A stretch of DNA of 64,000 nt from Mycobacterium sp. ITM-2016-00318. GTDB lineage: Bacteria; Actinomycetota; Actinomycetes; Mycobacteriales; Mycobacteriaceae. Every line of letters begins with the position of its first letter. Within the stretch, counting starts at the first letter, position 1. Below, in pieces: positions 1 to 7,164 of this stretch. Position numbers and translations under genes: made by a program. The stretch lies in the NCBI RefSeq assembly GCF_002968285.2, contig NZ_CP134400.1, positions 3,038,001 to 3,102,000 on the forward strand, read 5' to 3'. Below the pieces are notes generated by a model. The model was not told where the DNA came from and made no database searches. It saw only the letters and a program-made list of their open reading frames with translations.

Positions 1-542
1 TTGAGCTCGGCGACGTCGACCTGCCAGCCATGACGCGACAGCGCATCGGCGAAGTCGCGGCTCGCCGCGATCGGTACGACATCGTCGCCGATGCCGTGCA
101 GAAGTGTGAACGGTGACCGGTCCTCGACACCGGAGAGGCTTCGTGCAGGCACCTCGGCAGAAATGGGATCGGTCGCCATGAAGGCCCCGGCCAGACACAC
201 CGTGTGCCTCACTCGGATGCCCAGCCGAGCAGCGTTGATCGTCAGCCCCGCCGCGGCGAGTCCGCCCATTGACCAGCCCACGACCACAAGGCCGTCCCCT
301 TGCGACGACAGATCGTGGGCGAATCGCGCCGACCGCAGCAGGTCGTCGCGGCCGTTGTCGTCGACGTGGGAGTCCCAATCAGCCGCAACTACCGACAACC
401 CGCGCTCGGCGACGAGCCCGGCGAGCGGTCCCACGGCCGCGCGAGCGTTACTCTGCATTCCGTGCCAGAGCAGAACGGTTGGTTTCGCCGTGTCACCGAA
501 CACGTCGGCCAGCCGGCCGGGTGCATATTCGATTGTGTCCAT
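1..542 (-). CDS. alpha/beta hydrolase (partial, runs off window start)
   Basis: A reverse-strand frame is open from the ATG at 542 to the window edge, giving about 180 residues of N-terminal sequence. Near residue 21 there is a strand followed by LLWHGMQ (oxyanion HG), then VVAADWDS, and a nucleophile elbow GWSMGG, all in the order expected of the alpha/beta hydrolase fold. A later HGIGDDVVP segment fits the strand carrying the acid residue; the catalytic His would lie beyond the window. It resembles small dienelactone-hydrolase-like or esterase proteins; the substrate is unknown. A TAGCCT box at 550-555 lies 7 bases from the ATG, so a leaderless transcript is likely. It is divergent from the gene at 602. 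Confidence 0.75.
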   Translation of the reverse strand, partial: MDTIEYAPGRLADVFGDTAKPTVLLWHGMQSNARAAVGPLAGLVAERGLSVVAADWDSHVDDNGRDDLLRSARFAHDLSSQGDGLVVVGWSMGGLAAAGLTINAARLGIRVRHTVCLAGAFMATDPISAEVPARSLSGVEDRSPFTLLHGIGDDVVPIAASRDFADALSRHGWQVDVAEL

Positions 543-589
543 TCCTCCGAGGCTACGAGGCCATCGAGGGAAACTTGTACCACCGCCTG

Positions 590-595
590 TACCAT
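590..595 (+). promoter_or_regulatory. -10 box for leaderless gene at 602
   Basis: TACCAT ends six bases before the ATG at 602, the spacing of a leaderless mycobacterial promoter. No Shine-Dalgarno sequence is visible. This box is the main reason for choosing 602 rather than the upstream in-frame ATG at 269, which lies in the divergent hydrolase gene. Confidence 0.5.
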
Positions 596-601
596 CTCGG
601 C

Positions 602-1165
602 ATGCCGAGAGAGGACAGCCTCTCGAGTCGATTCGACTATCTCTTCGAGCCCCTCGACGTCGAAGAGTCGGTGCCTGACGCCGCCGACGCATCGTCCAAG
701 GGTGCCGACGACGGCGGCCAAACTCCCACCGCGGCGCCGGTTCGGATGGCTTTCGCCGCATTCGTTCTCGCCACGCTCGGTGTCGTCGCGGTGATTGCGG
801 TGCTGCTCCTTCAGGAGCCCAACGCGCCGCAGAGCCCACTGAACCTTCCCGTCCAGCCGTCCCCGCCTCCGATGTCGGTGGCCAACGTGCCTTCCCAGGC
901 TGACACCGTTGCGCCGCTCCCGCCCACGATCGCGGACGACCCCACGCCGCGAACGATCGAATCCATACCCACACCACAGGTGCCGCCGTCGGTGCAGCAG
1001 CCCGCATTAACGCCCGCGCCCCGCGGACCGCAGGGCGGCGTCTCGAATTCCCCGACGACTCGGGCGCCGATAAGTGTCGCGCCCGAATCGCGTCCGCCGT
1101 TCCCCAACGAAGGACCGCCCCCTGGTGAGAACGGTGGCGGTGGCCTTCTCGGTGGACTGTTGTGA
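602..1165 (+). CDS. proline-rich single-pass membrane protein with TRAPxSVAP tail
   Basis: This 187-residue protein has an acidic cytoplasmic N-terminus (about residues 1-45), one hydrophobic helix (about 49-70) and a long extracytoplasmic tail rich in Pro, Thr, Val and Ser that ends in Gly/Leu (GGGGLLGGLL). Near residue 158 it has TRAPISVAPESRP, which recurs as TRAPMSVAPVPKP in the otherwise different gene at 5060-5935. No enzymatic domain is recognised. The stop overlaps the start of the ligase at 1162 (GTGA), so the two are probably translationally coupled. A role in the cell envelope is inference from topology only. Confidence 0.75.
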   Translation: MPREDSLSSRFDYLFEPLDVEESVPDAADASSKGADDGGQTPTAAPVRMAFAAFVLATLGVVAVIAVLLLQEPNAPQSPLNLPVQPSPPPMSVANVPSQADTVAPLPPTIADDPTPRTIESIPTPQVPPSVQQPALTPAPRGPQGGVSNSPTTRAPISVAPESRPPFPNEGPPPGENGGGGLLGGLL

Positions 1166-2529
1166 CCGACGCGCGGGAATCGTATGAGCGCCTACGTGCC
1201 GCCCACGTCGATGCCGTCAGCGCCGCCCTCGAAGATCACGTCGACCGAATCGATTGGACGCGAGTCCAGATCGAACACCACCAGACCCAGCGGTTGCGCT
1301 CTCTGCTGGCCTACGCCAGGGAGCGGTCGCCGTTTCACGCTCGGCGGCTCAGCGGCATCGATCCATCCGTGGTGACGGCGGCGGATCTGGCCGGGGTGCC
1401 GATGATGACCAAGACTGAGGCGCAGGACGAGTGGGATGACATCGCCACCGTTTCCGACCTCACCCGCGGTCAGGCCGAACGCATCCTTGCTCGCCAGCAA
1501 TGGTTTTCGTATACACCGAGCGACCAGCAGGTCTTCAGTTCGGGCGGATCGAGCGGTGTGCGCGGCATCTACGTCTGGGACTGGCACTTCTTCGTGTCCA
1601 TCGCGTGCTTGGCGTGGCGTCTGCAGGCGCGCGAAGAGCGGCGCGCACCGCGCTCACCGACGAGGCTCGCCGTGCTGGCCGCAGGCTTGCCGCCACACGC
1701 AAGCACGCCGTTGTTCGACGTGCCGACGGCGCCCGGGATGGAAACCGTCGTGATCGCGGCAGGCGCGCCGATCGAGGAGACCATCGCGGCGGTCGCCGCA
1801 GCCGATCCCACGCATCTCGTCGGCTACGCCACCGTCGTCGGACAACTTGCGCGCGCGTCGGTGGCGGGGCGCCTCGACATCCGGCCGGTACGGGTGAGCA
1901 CCAACTCCGAACCGCTCCTCGACGAAGACCGCCAGGCGATCCGCGACGCGTGGGATGCTCCCGTGCACAACCTGTGGGGATCGACCGAGATCGGCGTGCA
2001 GGCGGTCGGCTGTGCCCGAGGTGAGGGCCTGCACGTCTGCGAGGACGAGGTGATTCTGGAACGCGTCGACGAGAGCGGCGCACCTGTCGCTCCGCATGAG
2101 CCCGCCGCCCGTACGCTGGCGACCGGCCTCGCCAACCGCACTTTCCCGTTCATCCGTTACGACCTCGGCGACCAGGTCAATTGGCTTGAAGGACAATGTG
2201 AGTGCGGAAGCGCGTTCGCACGAGTCGCCGATATCGGCGGCAGGCGCGATGACGACTTCCGCTACGACACCGCGACGATACCGGCGAGTGTGTTCCGCCA
2301 TGTTCTCGGCACGGATGCCCGCGTCTCCGAGTATCAGGTGAATCAGACCGCGCATGGCGCCGACGTTTCCGTGGTGGGAGATCCCGACGCTGACGCCTTG
2401 GCATCCGCGGTTGCCACGGCGCTGAGCAGGCACGGGTTGGCGAGCGCGCAGATCACCGTTCGCGTCGTCGACAGATTGCAGCGCCACGAGTCGACGGGAA
2501 AACTCAAGCGCTTCGTTCCGCTGGCTTAG
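1162..2529 (+). CDS. PaaK-like AMP-forming ligase (phenylacetate-CoA ligase / F390 synthetase family)
   Basis: This 455-residue adenylating enzyme begins at a GTG overlapping the upstream stop. Residues about 43-65 (LRSLLAYARERSPFHARRL) are the typical entry of COG1541 proteins. The ATP-binding loop is FSSGGSSGVRG near residue 125, the A5 motif is NLWGSTEIG, and the A7/A8 region reads FPFIRYDLGD followed by CECG and IGGRRDD. The C-terminal domain ends with ESTGKLKRF, containing the expected adenylation lysine. Members activate aromatic or other carboxylates as acyl-AMP and usually transfer them to CoA. The substrate here cannot be told from sequence; there are no paa genes nearby. Confidence 0.85.
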   Translation: MTDARESYERLRAAHVDAVSAALEDHVDRIDWTRVQIEHHQTQRLRSLLAYARERSPFHARRLSGIDPSVVTAADLAGVPMMTKTEAQDEWDDIATVSDLTRGQAERILARQQWFSYTPSDQQVFSSGGSSGVRGIYVWDWHFFVSIACLAWRLQAREERRAPRSPTRLAVLAAGLPPHASTPLFDVPTAPGMETVVIAAGAPIEETIAAVAAADPTHLVGYATVVGQLARASVAGRLDIRPVRVSTNSEPLLDEDRQAIRDAWDAPVHNLWGSTEIGVQAVGCARGEGLHVCEDEVILERVDESGAPVAPHEPAARTLATGLANRTFPFIRYDLGDQVNWLEGQCECGSAFARVADIGGRRDDDFRYDTATIPASVFRHVLGTDARVSEYQVNQTAHGADVSVVGDPDADALASAVATALSRHGLASAQITVRVVDRLQRHESTGKLKRFVPLA

Positions 2530-2629
2530 TCGCACGGAAGCGGGCAATCGCCGAATCCAGACGTTTCCCGCATGTTCACCCCGCTAGCGTGGAATCCATC
2601 GCAGAGAACCGGCGGAAGGAACCATCTCC

Positions 2630-4276
2630 ATGCCCGACGAATTGACGGGGCAAGCGAAGCTGTTCGACGCACTGACGACCAAAGGCACCGCGTTCACCCA
2701 CGAGGAGCGCCTCCGATACGGGCTGCTGGGCCTGCTTCCGACCGCAGAGAAGACACTCGCGCAGCAGGTTGCGCACAGCTGGCACGAGTTCTGCACCCGC
2801 CGTGACGATCTCGACAAGCACATATACCTGCGCGCCCTCCAGGACCGCAACGAAACCCTGTTCTATCGGCTGCTTTACGAGAACATGATCGAAACCATGC
2901 CGATCGTGTACACGCCTACCGTCGGTGTGGCGTGCGAGCGCTTCAGCGAGATCTATCGGCGCCCAAGGGGGTTGTTCGTCTCCTACCCCGACCGGCACCG
3001 GCTCGCCGAGGTGATCGACAACCGTCCTCACCGCGATCCCGACGTGATCGTCGTAACCGACGGTCAGCGCATCCTCGGCCTCGGCGATCAGGGAATCGGC
3101 GGGATGGGCATCCCGATCGGCAAGCTGTCCCTGTACACGCTCATCGGTGGCATCAATCCGGCGCGCACCTTGCCGATCGTTCTGGATGTCGGCACCGACA
3201 ACGTGGAACTGCTGGAGGACCCGCAGTACCTCGGCTGGCGGCACCGCCGGATCAGCGACGAGGACTACTACGCCTTCATCGATGAATTCGTCGCCAACGT
3301 ACGCGACCGGCTCCCGAATGTGTTGCTGCAGTGGGAGGACTTCGCGACCGCGCACGCGCAGCCGATCCTCGAGCGCTACCGCGACCAACTGCTGACATTC
3401 AACGACGATATCCAGGGCACCGCTGCAGTGACTGTCGGTGCCCTGCACGGGGCGTCGAAGGTCGCGGGCAGACCGCTGTGCGAACAGCAGGTGGTGATGC
3501 TGGGAGCCGGGTCCGCGGGCATCGGTGTGCTGGACATGGTGCAGCAGGAGATGATGGCCCAGGGCCTCTCCGCCGCCGACGCCGCGGCGCGGATCTGGGT
3601 GGTCGACGTCCAGGGACTGCTCACCGACGACCGCACCGATCTGTCACCGGGGCAGCAGAATTTCGCGCAGCCGGCGGACCGTGTCGCAGGGTGGGGACTG
3701 TCCGGCCCGGCTCAGCTCGCCGAGGTCGTGCACCATGTGGATGTCGGGATTCTGATGGGACTGTCCACTGCTGCGGGTGCCTTCACCGAGAACATCGTTC
3801 GCGATCTCGCCGGAAAGACCGAGCGCCCCATCATTTTTCCGCTGTCCAATCCGACGAGTCGCGCCGAGGCGCACCCTGCCGAGTTGGACGAGTGGACCGG
3901 GGGGCGCGCGCTCATCGCCACCGGTTCGCCGTTCGCGCCGTTGCAACGCAATGGAATCGAGCGCCCGATCGCACAGTGCAACAACGTCTACATCTTCCCC
4001 GCCATGGGGCTGGCAGTGACCGCGGCGCAGGCCACCCGCGTCACCGACGCGATGATGAGGGTGGCGGCCGCGACACTCGGCGACGCGTCGCCCGCCTTGT
4101 CGAATCCGGATGCGCCGCTATTGCCCGCGTGGTCCGAGCTTCCCGACATCGCCATACGCATCGCCCATGCCGTTGGCCGCCGGGCGATCGCGGAGGGCGT
4201 CGCTCCGCCGCGCAGTGACGACGAGCTGGCCGCGCGCATCTCCGAAGTGCACTGGACGCCGGAGTATCCGGAGTAG
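2630..4276 (+). CDS. mez: malic enzyme (NAD(P)-dependent, decarboxylating)
   Basis: Malic enzyme converts malate to pyruvate plus CO2 and links the TCA cycle to gluconeogenesis and lipid synthesis. The protein has 548 residues, the length I recall for mycobacterial Mez. PIVYTPTVG carries the catalytic Tyr, GIPIGKLSLYT the catalytic Lys, and QWEDF and FNDDIQGTA the metal-binding acidic residues. A Rossmann nucleotide site follows (VMLGAGSAGIG). The ATG at 2630 has a good Shine-Dalgarno GGCGGAAGGA at 2611-2620. It stands alone between a ligase and a convergent amidotransferase. Its presence together with isocitrate lyase in this window fits growth on fatty acids. Confidence 0.93.
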   Translation: MPDELTGQAKLFDALTTKGTAFTHEERLRYGLLGLLPTAEKTLAQQVAHSWHEFCTRRDDLDKHIYLRALQDRNETLFYRLLYENMIETMPIVYTPTVGVACERFSEIYRRPRGLFVSYPDRHRLAEVIDNRPHRDPDVIVVTDGQRILGLGDQGIGGMGIPIGKLSLYTLIGGINPARTLPIVLDVGTDNVELLEDPQYLGWRHRRISDEDYYAFIDEFVANVRDRLPNVLLQWEDFATAHAQPILERYRDQLLTFNDDIQGTAAVTVGALHGASKVAGRPLCEQQVVMLGAGSAGIGVLDMVQQEMMAQGLSAADAAARIWVVDVQGLLTDDRTDLSPGQQNFAQPADRVAGWGLSGPAQLAEVVHHVDVGILMGLSTAAGAFTENIVRDLAGKTERPIIFPLSNPTSRAEAHPAELDEWTGGRALIATGSPFAPLQRNGIERPIAQCNNVYIFPAMGLAVTAAQATRVTDAMMRVAAATLGDASPALSNPDAPLLPAWSELPDIAIRIAHAVGRRAIAEGVAPPRSDDELAARISEVHWTPEYPE

Positions 4277-4283
4277 CGGTCGG

Positions 4284-5039
4284 TTACCTCGGCCGGATGT
4301 AGCGCCCCACGAACCGTCGCAAGATCGTGGGCGGATATTCGATATGCCGTTGTCGTGCCGCCGCTTTCAAGGCGTCAGCGGATTCGGGTTCGAAGTAGCC
4401 GTAGTTCTTGTAGACGTCGATCCTGGTGAGGATGCCTGCCAGGTCCAACTCGGGGTGGAATTGCGTTGCGTACGTGTTGGCGCCGACCCGGAATGCCTGC
4501 ACGGGACAGTCCGGCGAGGAGGCGAGGCGCACCGCCTCGGGCGGCAGGGAACTGGCCGCCTCCTTGTGTCCGCCGAACGCGTCGAACACATCCGGCAACT
4601 CGGCGAACAGTGGGTCCTCGCGACCCGCTTCGGTGAGCGTGACCGTAACGGCGGCAACAGGTTCCGGATAGCTGCGGTCGACGGTGGCACCGATGACCGT
4701 ACCGAGCGTGCCAACGCCGTAACAGCACCCGAGGAATGGAAAATCCCGATCGACGATCTCCTCGACGAGTGTGAGCAACTCAGACTCGGCGCGCTGTTGC
4801 GTTTCGCTCTTCGACTCCGGTGGATCGCTGACGTTGTACGGTCCGCCACCGAGAATGACACCGGACCAGTCGTCGAGATTGACTGGCCCCAAAGGCCGGT
4901 GCGTGAGGCGGATACGGTGCATACCGCTCTCGTCGAGGCCTGCGAAGCGCATCATCGCCTGGTATTCGTTGTCCGCCGCTGCATCTTCGCCGCGTATGGA
5001 GAGCAGCAGGAACGGGGCGAGTTCGGCGTCTGTCGGCAT
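4284..5039 (-). CDS. class I glutamine amidotransferase (GMP-synthase-like)
   Basis: This protein of about 251 residues has the GATase1 fold. The nucleophile elbow is FLGCCYGVGTLG and the catalytic His/Glu pair is in TQFHPELD. VILGGGPYNVSD is the usual oxyanion-loop region. There is no synthetase domain, so it belongs to the stand-alone GMP-synthase-like group; substrate and acceptor are unknown. The ATG at 5039 (MPTDAEL) is preferred over an upstream ATG at 5078 because the longer form would overlap the neighbour at 5060. It lies 20 bases downstream of that gene and probably shares its transcript. It is convergent with mez, seven bases apart. Confidence 0.82.
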   Translation of the reverse strand: MPTDAELAPFLLLSIRGEDAAADNEYQAMMRFAGLDESGMHRIRLTHRPLGPVNLDDWSGVILGGGPYNVSDPPESKSETQQRAESELLTLVEEIVDRDFPFLGCCYGVGTLGTVIGATVDRSYPEPVAAVTVTLTEAGREDPLFAELPDVFDAFGGHKEAASSLPPEAVRLASSPDCPVQAFRVGANTYATQFHPELDLAGILTRIDVYKNYGYFEPESADALKAAARQRHIEYPPTILRRFVGRYIRPR

Positions 5040-5059
5040 TGGGTTCCCGGTGAGAAGTG

Positions 5060-5935
5060 TCAGCAGAAACCGAAGCACCCGCGGCGGCGCGGTTTCTCAC
5101 CCGGCGCGTCGCCGGGAGTGTTGGAATCGCTGCCGGGCACCGGCTTCGGTACCGGCGCGACGCTCATCGGCGCCCGGGTCACGTCAACTCTGGGCTTCGC
5201 GGCGGGAGACGGTTCGCTGTACCTCGGCTGGTACTGACGTTGCGGTGCGGAGTACGTCGGCTCCGCCGGACGAGGAGGTGGGGGCGGCGGAGGCGGAGGC
5301 GGAGGAGCCGGTTTCGGCTCGGGTCCGGGGGCACCCACCACCGCCGGGGCAGCCTTGGTCGGCGCGGGTGGGGCACTGGTCGCACCGGTGAGCGACTGTT
5401 CGGCCGCTGTGCTTGGACTCCGCAGGACGAACCAGCCGCCGCAGATCACCGCGGCGATGAGCGCCACCGCGAGGACCGCAGCCGCCGGCTTCGTGCGGTA
5501 CCAGTGCCATTCGCGATAGTTGGCGGCCGCGAAGTCATGTTCTGGTCGCACATACGGAGCCGACACCAGAGGCGGTTGCAGCGGGCTGTCGAAAAGATGG
5601 ATCCACTCGGGTTCGGCGGCCTGCTCCGGCACGACGTCATAGAGGTCGGTGGGATCAAAGGCCGCCCGGTCCTCCCACGGAGGCACGGATTGCGGTAGCA
5701 CCGGCGTGGGCACGTCGACGATGGGGATCGGCGCGGTCACCGGGTCGTGGTCGTGAATCGGGGGGACATCTTCTGCGGGGCGAGGCTGCTCACGAGCAGG
5801 ATCGGAATACGTGAAGTCTTGGTCTGGGGGGCCACCTGCTTGGCTCGACGCCGAACTAACCAACGATGTGAGGAGCGCCTGATCGGCCGCCCGACGAAGG
5901 GCGCGGCGTTCCATCAGCCGATTTACCCGCCCCAT
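5060..5935 (-). CDS. proline-rich single-pass membrane protein with TRAPxSVAP motif
   Basis: This 291-residue protein has a basic N-terminus, a long acidic/proline-rich cytoplasmic part (about 35-145), one membrane helix (about 151-171) and an extracytoplasmic tail of Ala/Thr/Pro with a run of about twelve prolines near residue 210. The tail holds TRAPMSVAPVPKP and ends with RRRGCFGFC. The TRAPxSVAP motif is shared with the gene at 602-1165. No catalytic domain is recognised. The ATG at 5935 is used; an internal ATG at 5914 is possible. It is probably cotranscribed with the amidotransferase downstream. Confidence 0.78.
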   Translation of the reverse strand: MGRVNRLMERRALRRAADQALLTSLVSSASSQAGGPPDQDFTYSDPAREQPRPAEDVPPIHDHDPVTAPIPIVDVPTPVLPQSVPPWEDRAAFDPTDLYDVVPEQAAEPEWIHLFDSPLQPPLVSAPYVRPEHDFAAANYREWHWYRTKPAAAVLAVALIAAVICGGWFVLRSPSTAAEQSLTGATSAPPAPTKAAPAVVGAPGPEPKPAPPPPPPPPPPPRPAEPTYSAPQRQYQPRYSEPSPAAKPRVDVTRAPMSVAPVPKPVPGSDSNTPGDAPGEKPRRRGCFGFC

Positions 5936-6308
5936 ACGGATAAGCCTAACCGGGACACGACCATGCCGCGTGCGCCTGTTGCCTCACGTGTCAGCCCGGC
6001 GAGGGTGCGTCATCCGCGCCGAGAAATGGGGTCGACACCCGATACTCGGCCCCTCTCACACGCTTGCCGAGCGGCCTTCAGCAAATTTTTGTCCGGTCAG
6101 TCGAAAAGCGCTTACCTCGACAACTCCCATCAATATTCGACGCTGAAGTTAATTAGATCGGCGACATTGTGCCAGCGTGGCGCCGTCAAGCGAGGCTTTC
6201 GGCAGAAAATTTTCTGTTGATCTTGATGATCGTTGGGTACTCGCTGGACACGAAAAGTGACGGCTATCACTGGGCTGGTTAAGCCGGTGCGATGAACAGG
6301 AGAGAGCA
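5936..6308. other. intergenic region, AT-rich, upstream of the repeat-protein/M50 unit
   Basis: About 370 bases hold no convincing gene. The middle (roughly 6070-6235) is much richer in A+T than its surroundings, with TTAATTA and AAAATTTTC tracts, which suggests a regulatory region serving the divergent gene at 5935 and the gene at 6309. A clear ribosome binding site, CAGGAGAGAGCA, precedes the ATG at 6309. No strong -35/-10 pair can be assigned by eye. Confidence 0.5.
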
Positions 6309-7121
6309 ATGAGTCAACAAAGTCTCACCCCCGAGGAGCTGATGGCGGAAAGCGCGACCGCACTTCCGGACAAGGAAGTGATCTCGATTCTCGACCTGAA
6401 TGTCGACGTCGACGTCTTCATCGACGCCGCCGCGCCCATTGACCTTGCCGCAGCCGCCCAGCTGAACGTGGCGGCGCCGATCGACGCCGCGGCCAGTGCC
6501 AACGTGTTGTCGACCAATTCCGATGCGCTCTCCCAGGTCACCCAGAACGGCACCCTTACGCAGATTCTGGATGGCACCGCAACCGCCACGGCCGATCAAG
6601 TCAGCGTCATCGACCAGTCCGATGTGGCCGACGGCGATCCCGAGGATACGGATCCGCCTGATGACGGCGGCACCGTTGAGGTCGGCGACCTTGCCACGCT
6701 CAGTGGTCCGCTGCTCAATGTGGACGTCAACGTCGACCTCGACACCGACCTGGCGGCTCCGATCGCCGGGGCAGTTGCGGCCAACGCCAACGTGGCCGCG
6801 CCGATCAGCGCCAGCGTCGCCGCCAACGTCCTGTCCACGGATTCCATCGCCAGCGCGGTGTCGAACCAGGAAGTAGAAATCTACCAGTCGCTGACTGGCG
6901 ATTCACTGGCTACGTCGACACAGGACGCCGAGATCACGCAGGGCACCTCGCAACCCGCTCCCACTGGTACGGCGTCGACCGCAACCGAAGCGGCTTCGGC
7001 GAGCACTGCGACCGGTGACGCCGGCGGTAGCGCATCCGGTGATGCCGGCGGTAGCACGTCCGGTGACAGCGGAGGCACCTCTGGCGGTACCTCGGACGGA
7101 TCGAGCGGTTCGGGTAGCTGA
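6309..7121 (+). CDS. repetitive acidic protein with leader-like N-terminus, partner of M50 peptidase
   Basis: This 270-residue protein has no signal peptide or membrane helix. Residues 1-30 form an amphipathic, leader-like segment (LTPEELMAESATALPDKEV) reminiscent of leaders bound by PqqD-like recognition elements. Two diverged copies of a module of about 75 residues follow (about 31-103 and 137-211), each with NVDV-, NVAAPI- and ANVLST- blocks and separated by an acidic Asp/Pro linker. The C-terminus is a low-complexity Gly/Ser/Thr/Asp tail with GDAGGS repeats. It has a strong ribosome binding site and sits 43 bases before the M50 gene. I do not recognise a family with known function; the idea that it is the peptidase substrate is inference from adjacency and the leader. 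Confidence 0.8.
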   Translation: MSQQSLTPEELMAESATALPDKEVISILDLNVDVDVFIDAAAPIDLAAAAQLNVAAPIDAAASANVLSTNSDALSQVTQNGTLTQILDGTATATADQVSVIDQSDVADGDPEDTDPPDDGGTVEVGDLATLSGPLLNVDVNVDLDTDLAAPIAGAVAANANVAAPISASVAANVLSTDSIASAVSNQEVEIYQSLTGDSLATSTQDAEITQGTSQPAPTGTASTATEAASASTATGDAGGSASGDAGGSTSGDSGGTSGGTSDGSSGSGS

Positions 7122-7164
7122 CGGGGTTAACCACTGAATCGCTGACACCACAGGGAGCAATGCT

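Noticed and set aside
4110..5237. 375-codon forward frame across mez and the amidotransferase
   Set aside because: Overlaps both real genes in wrong frames; no recognisable protein.
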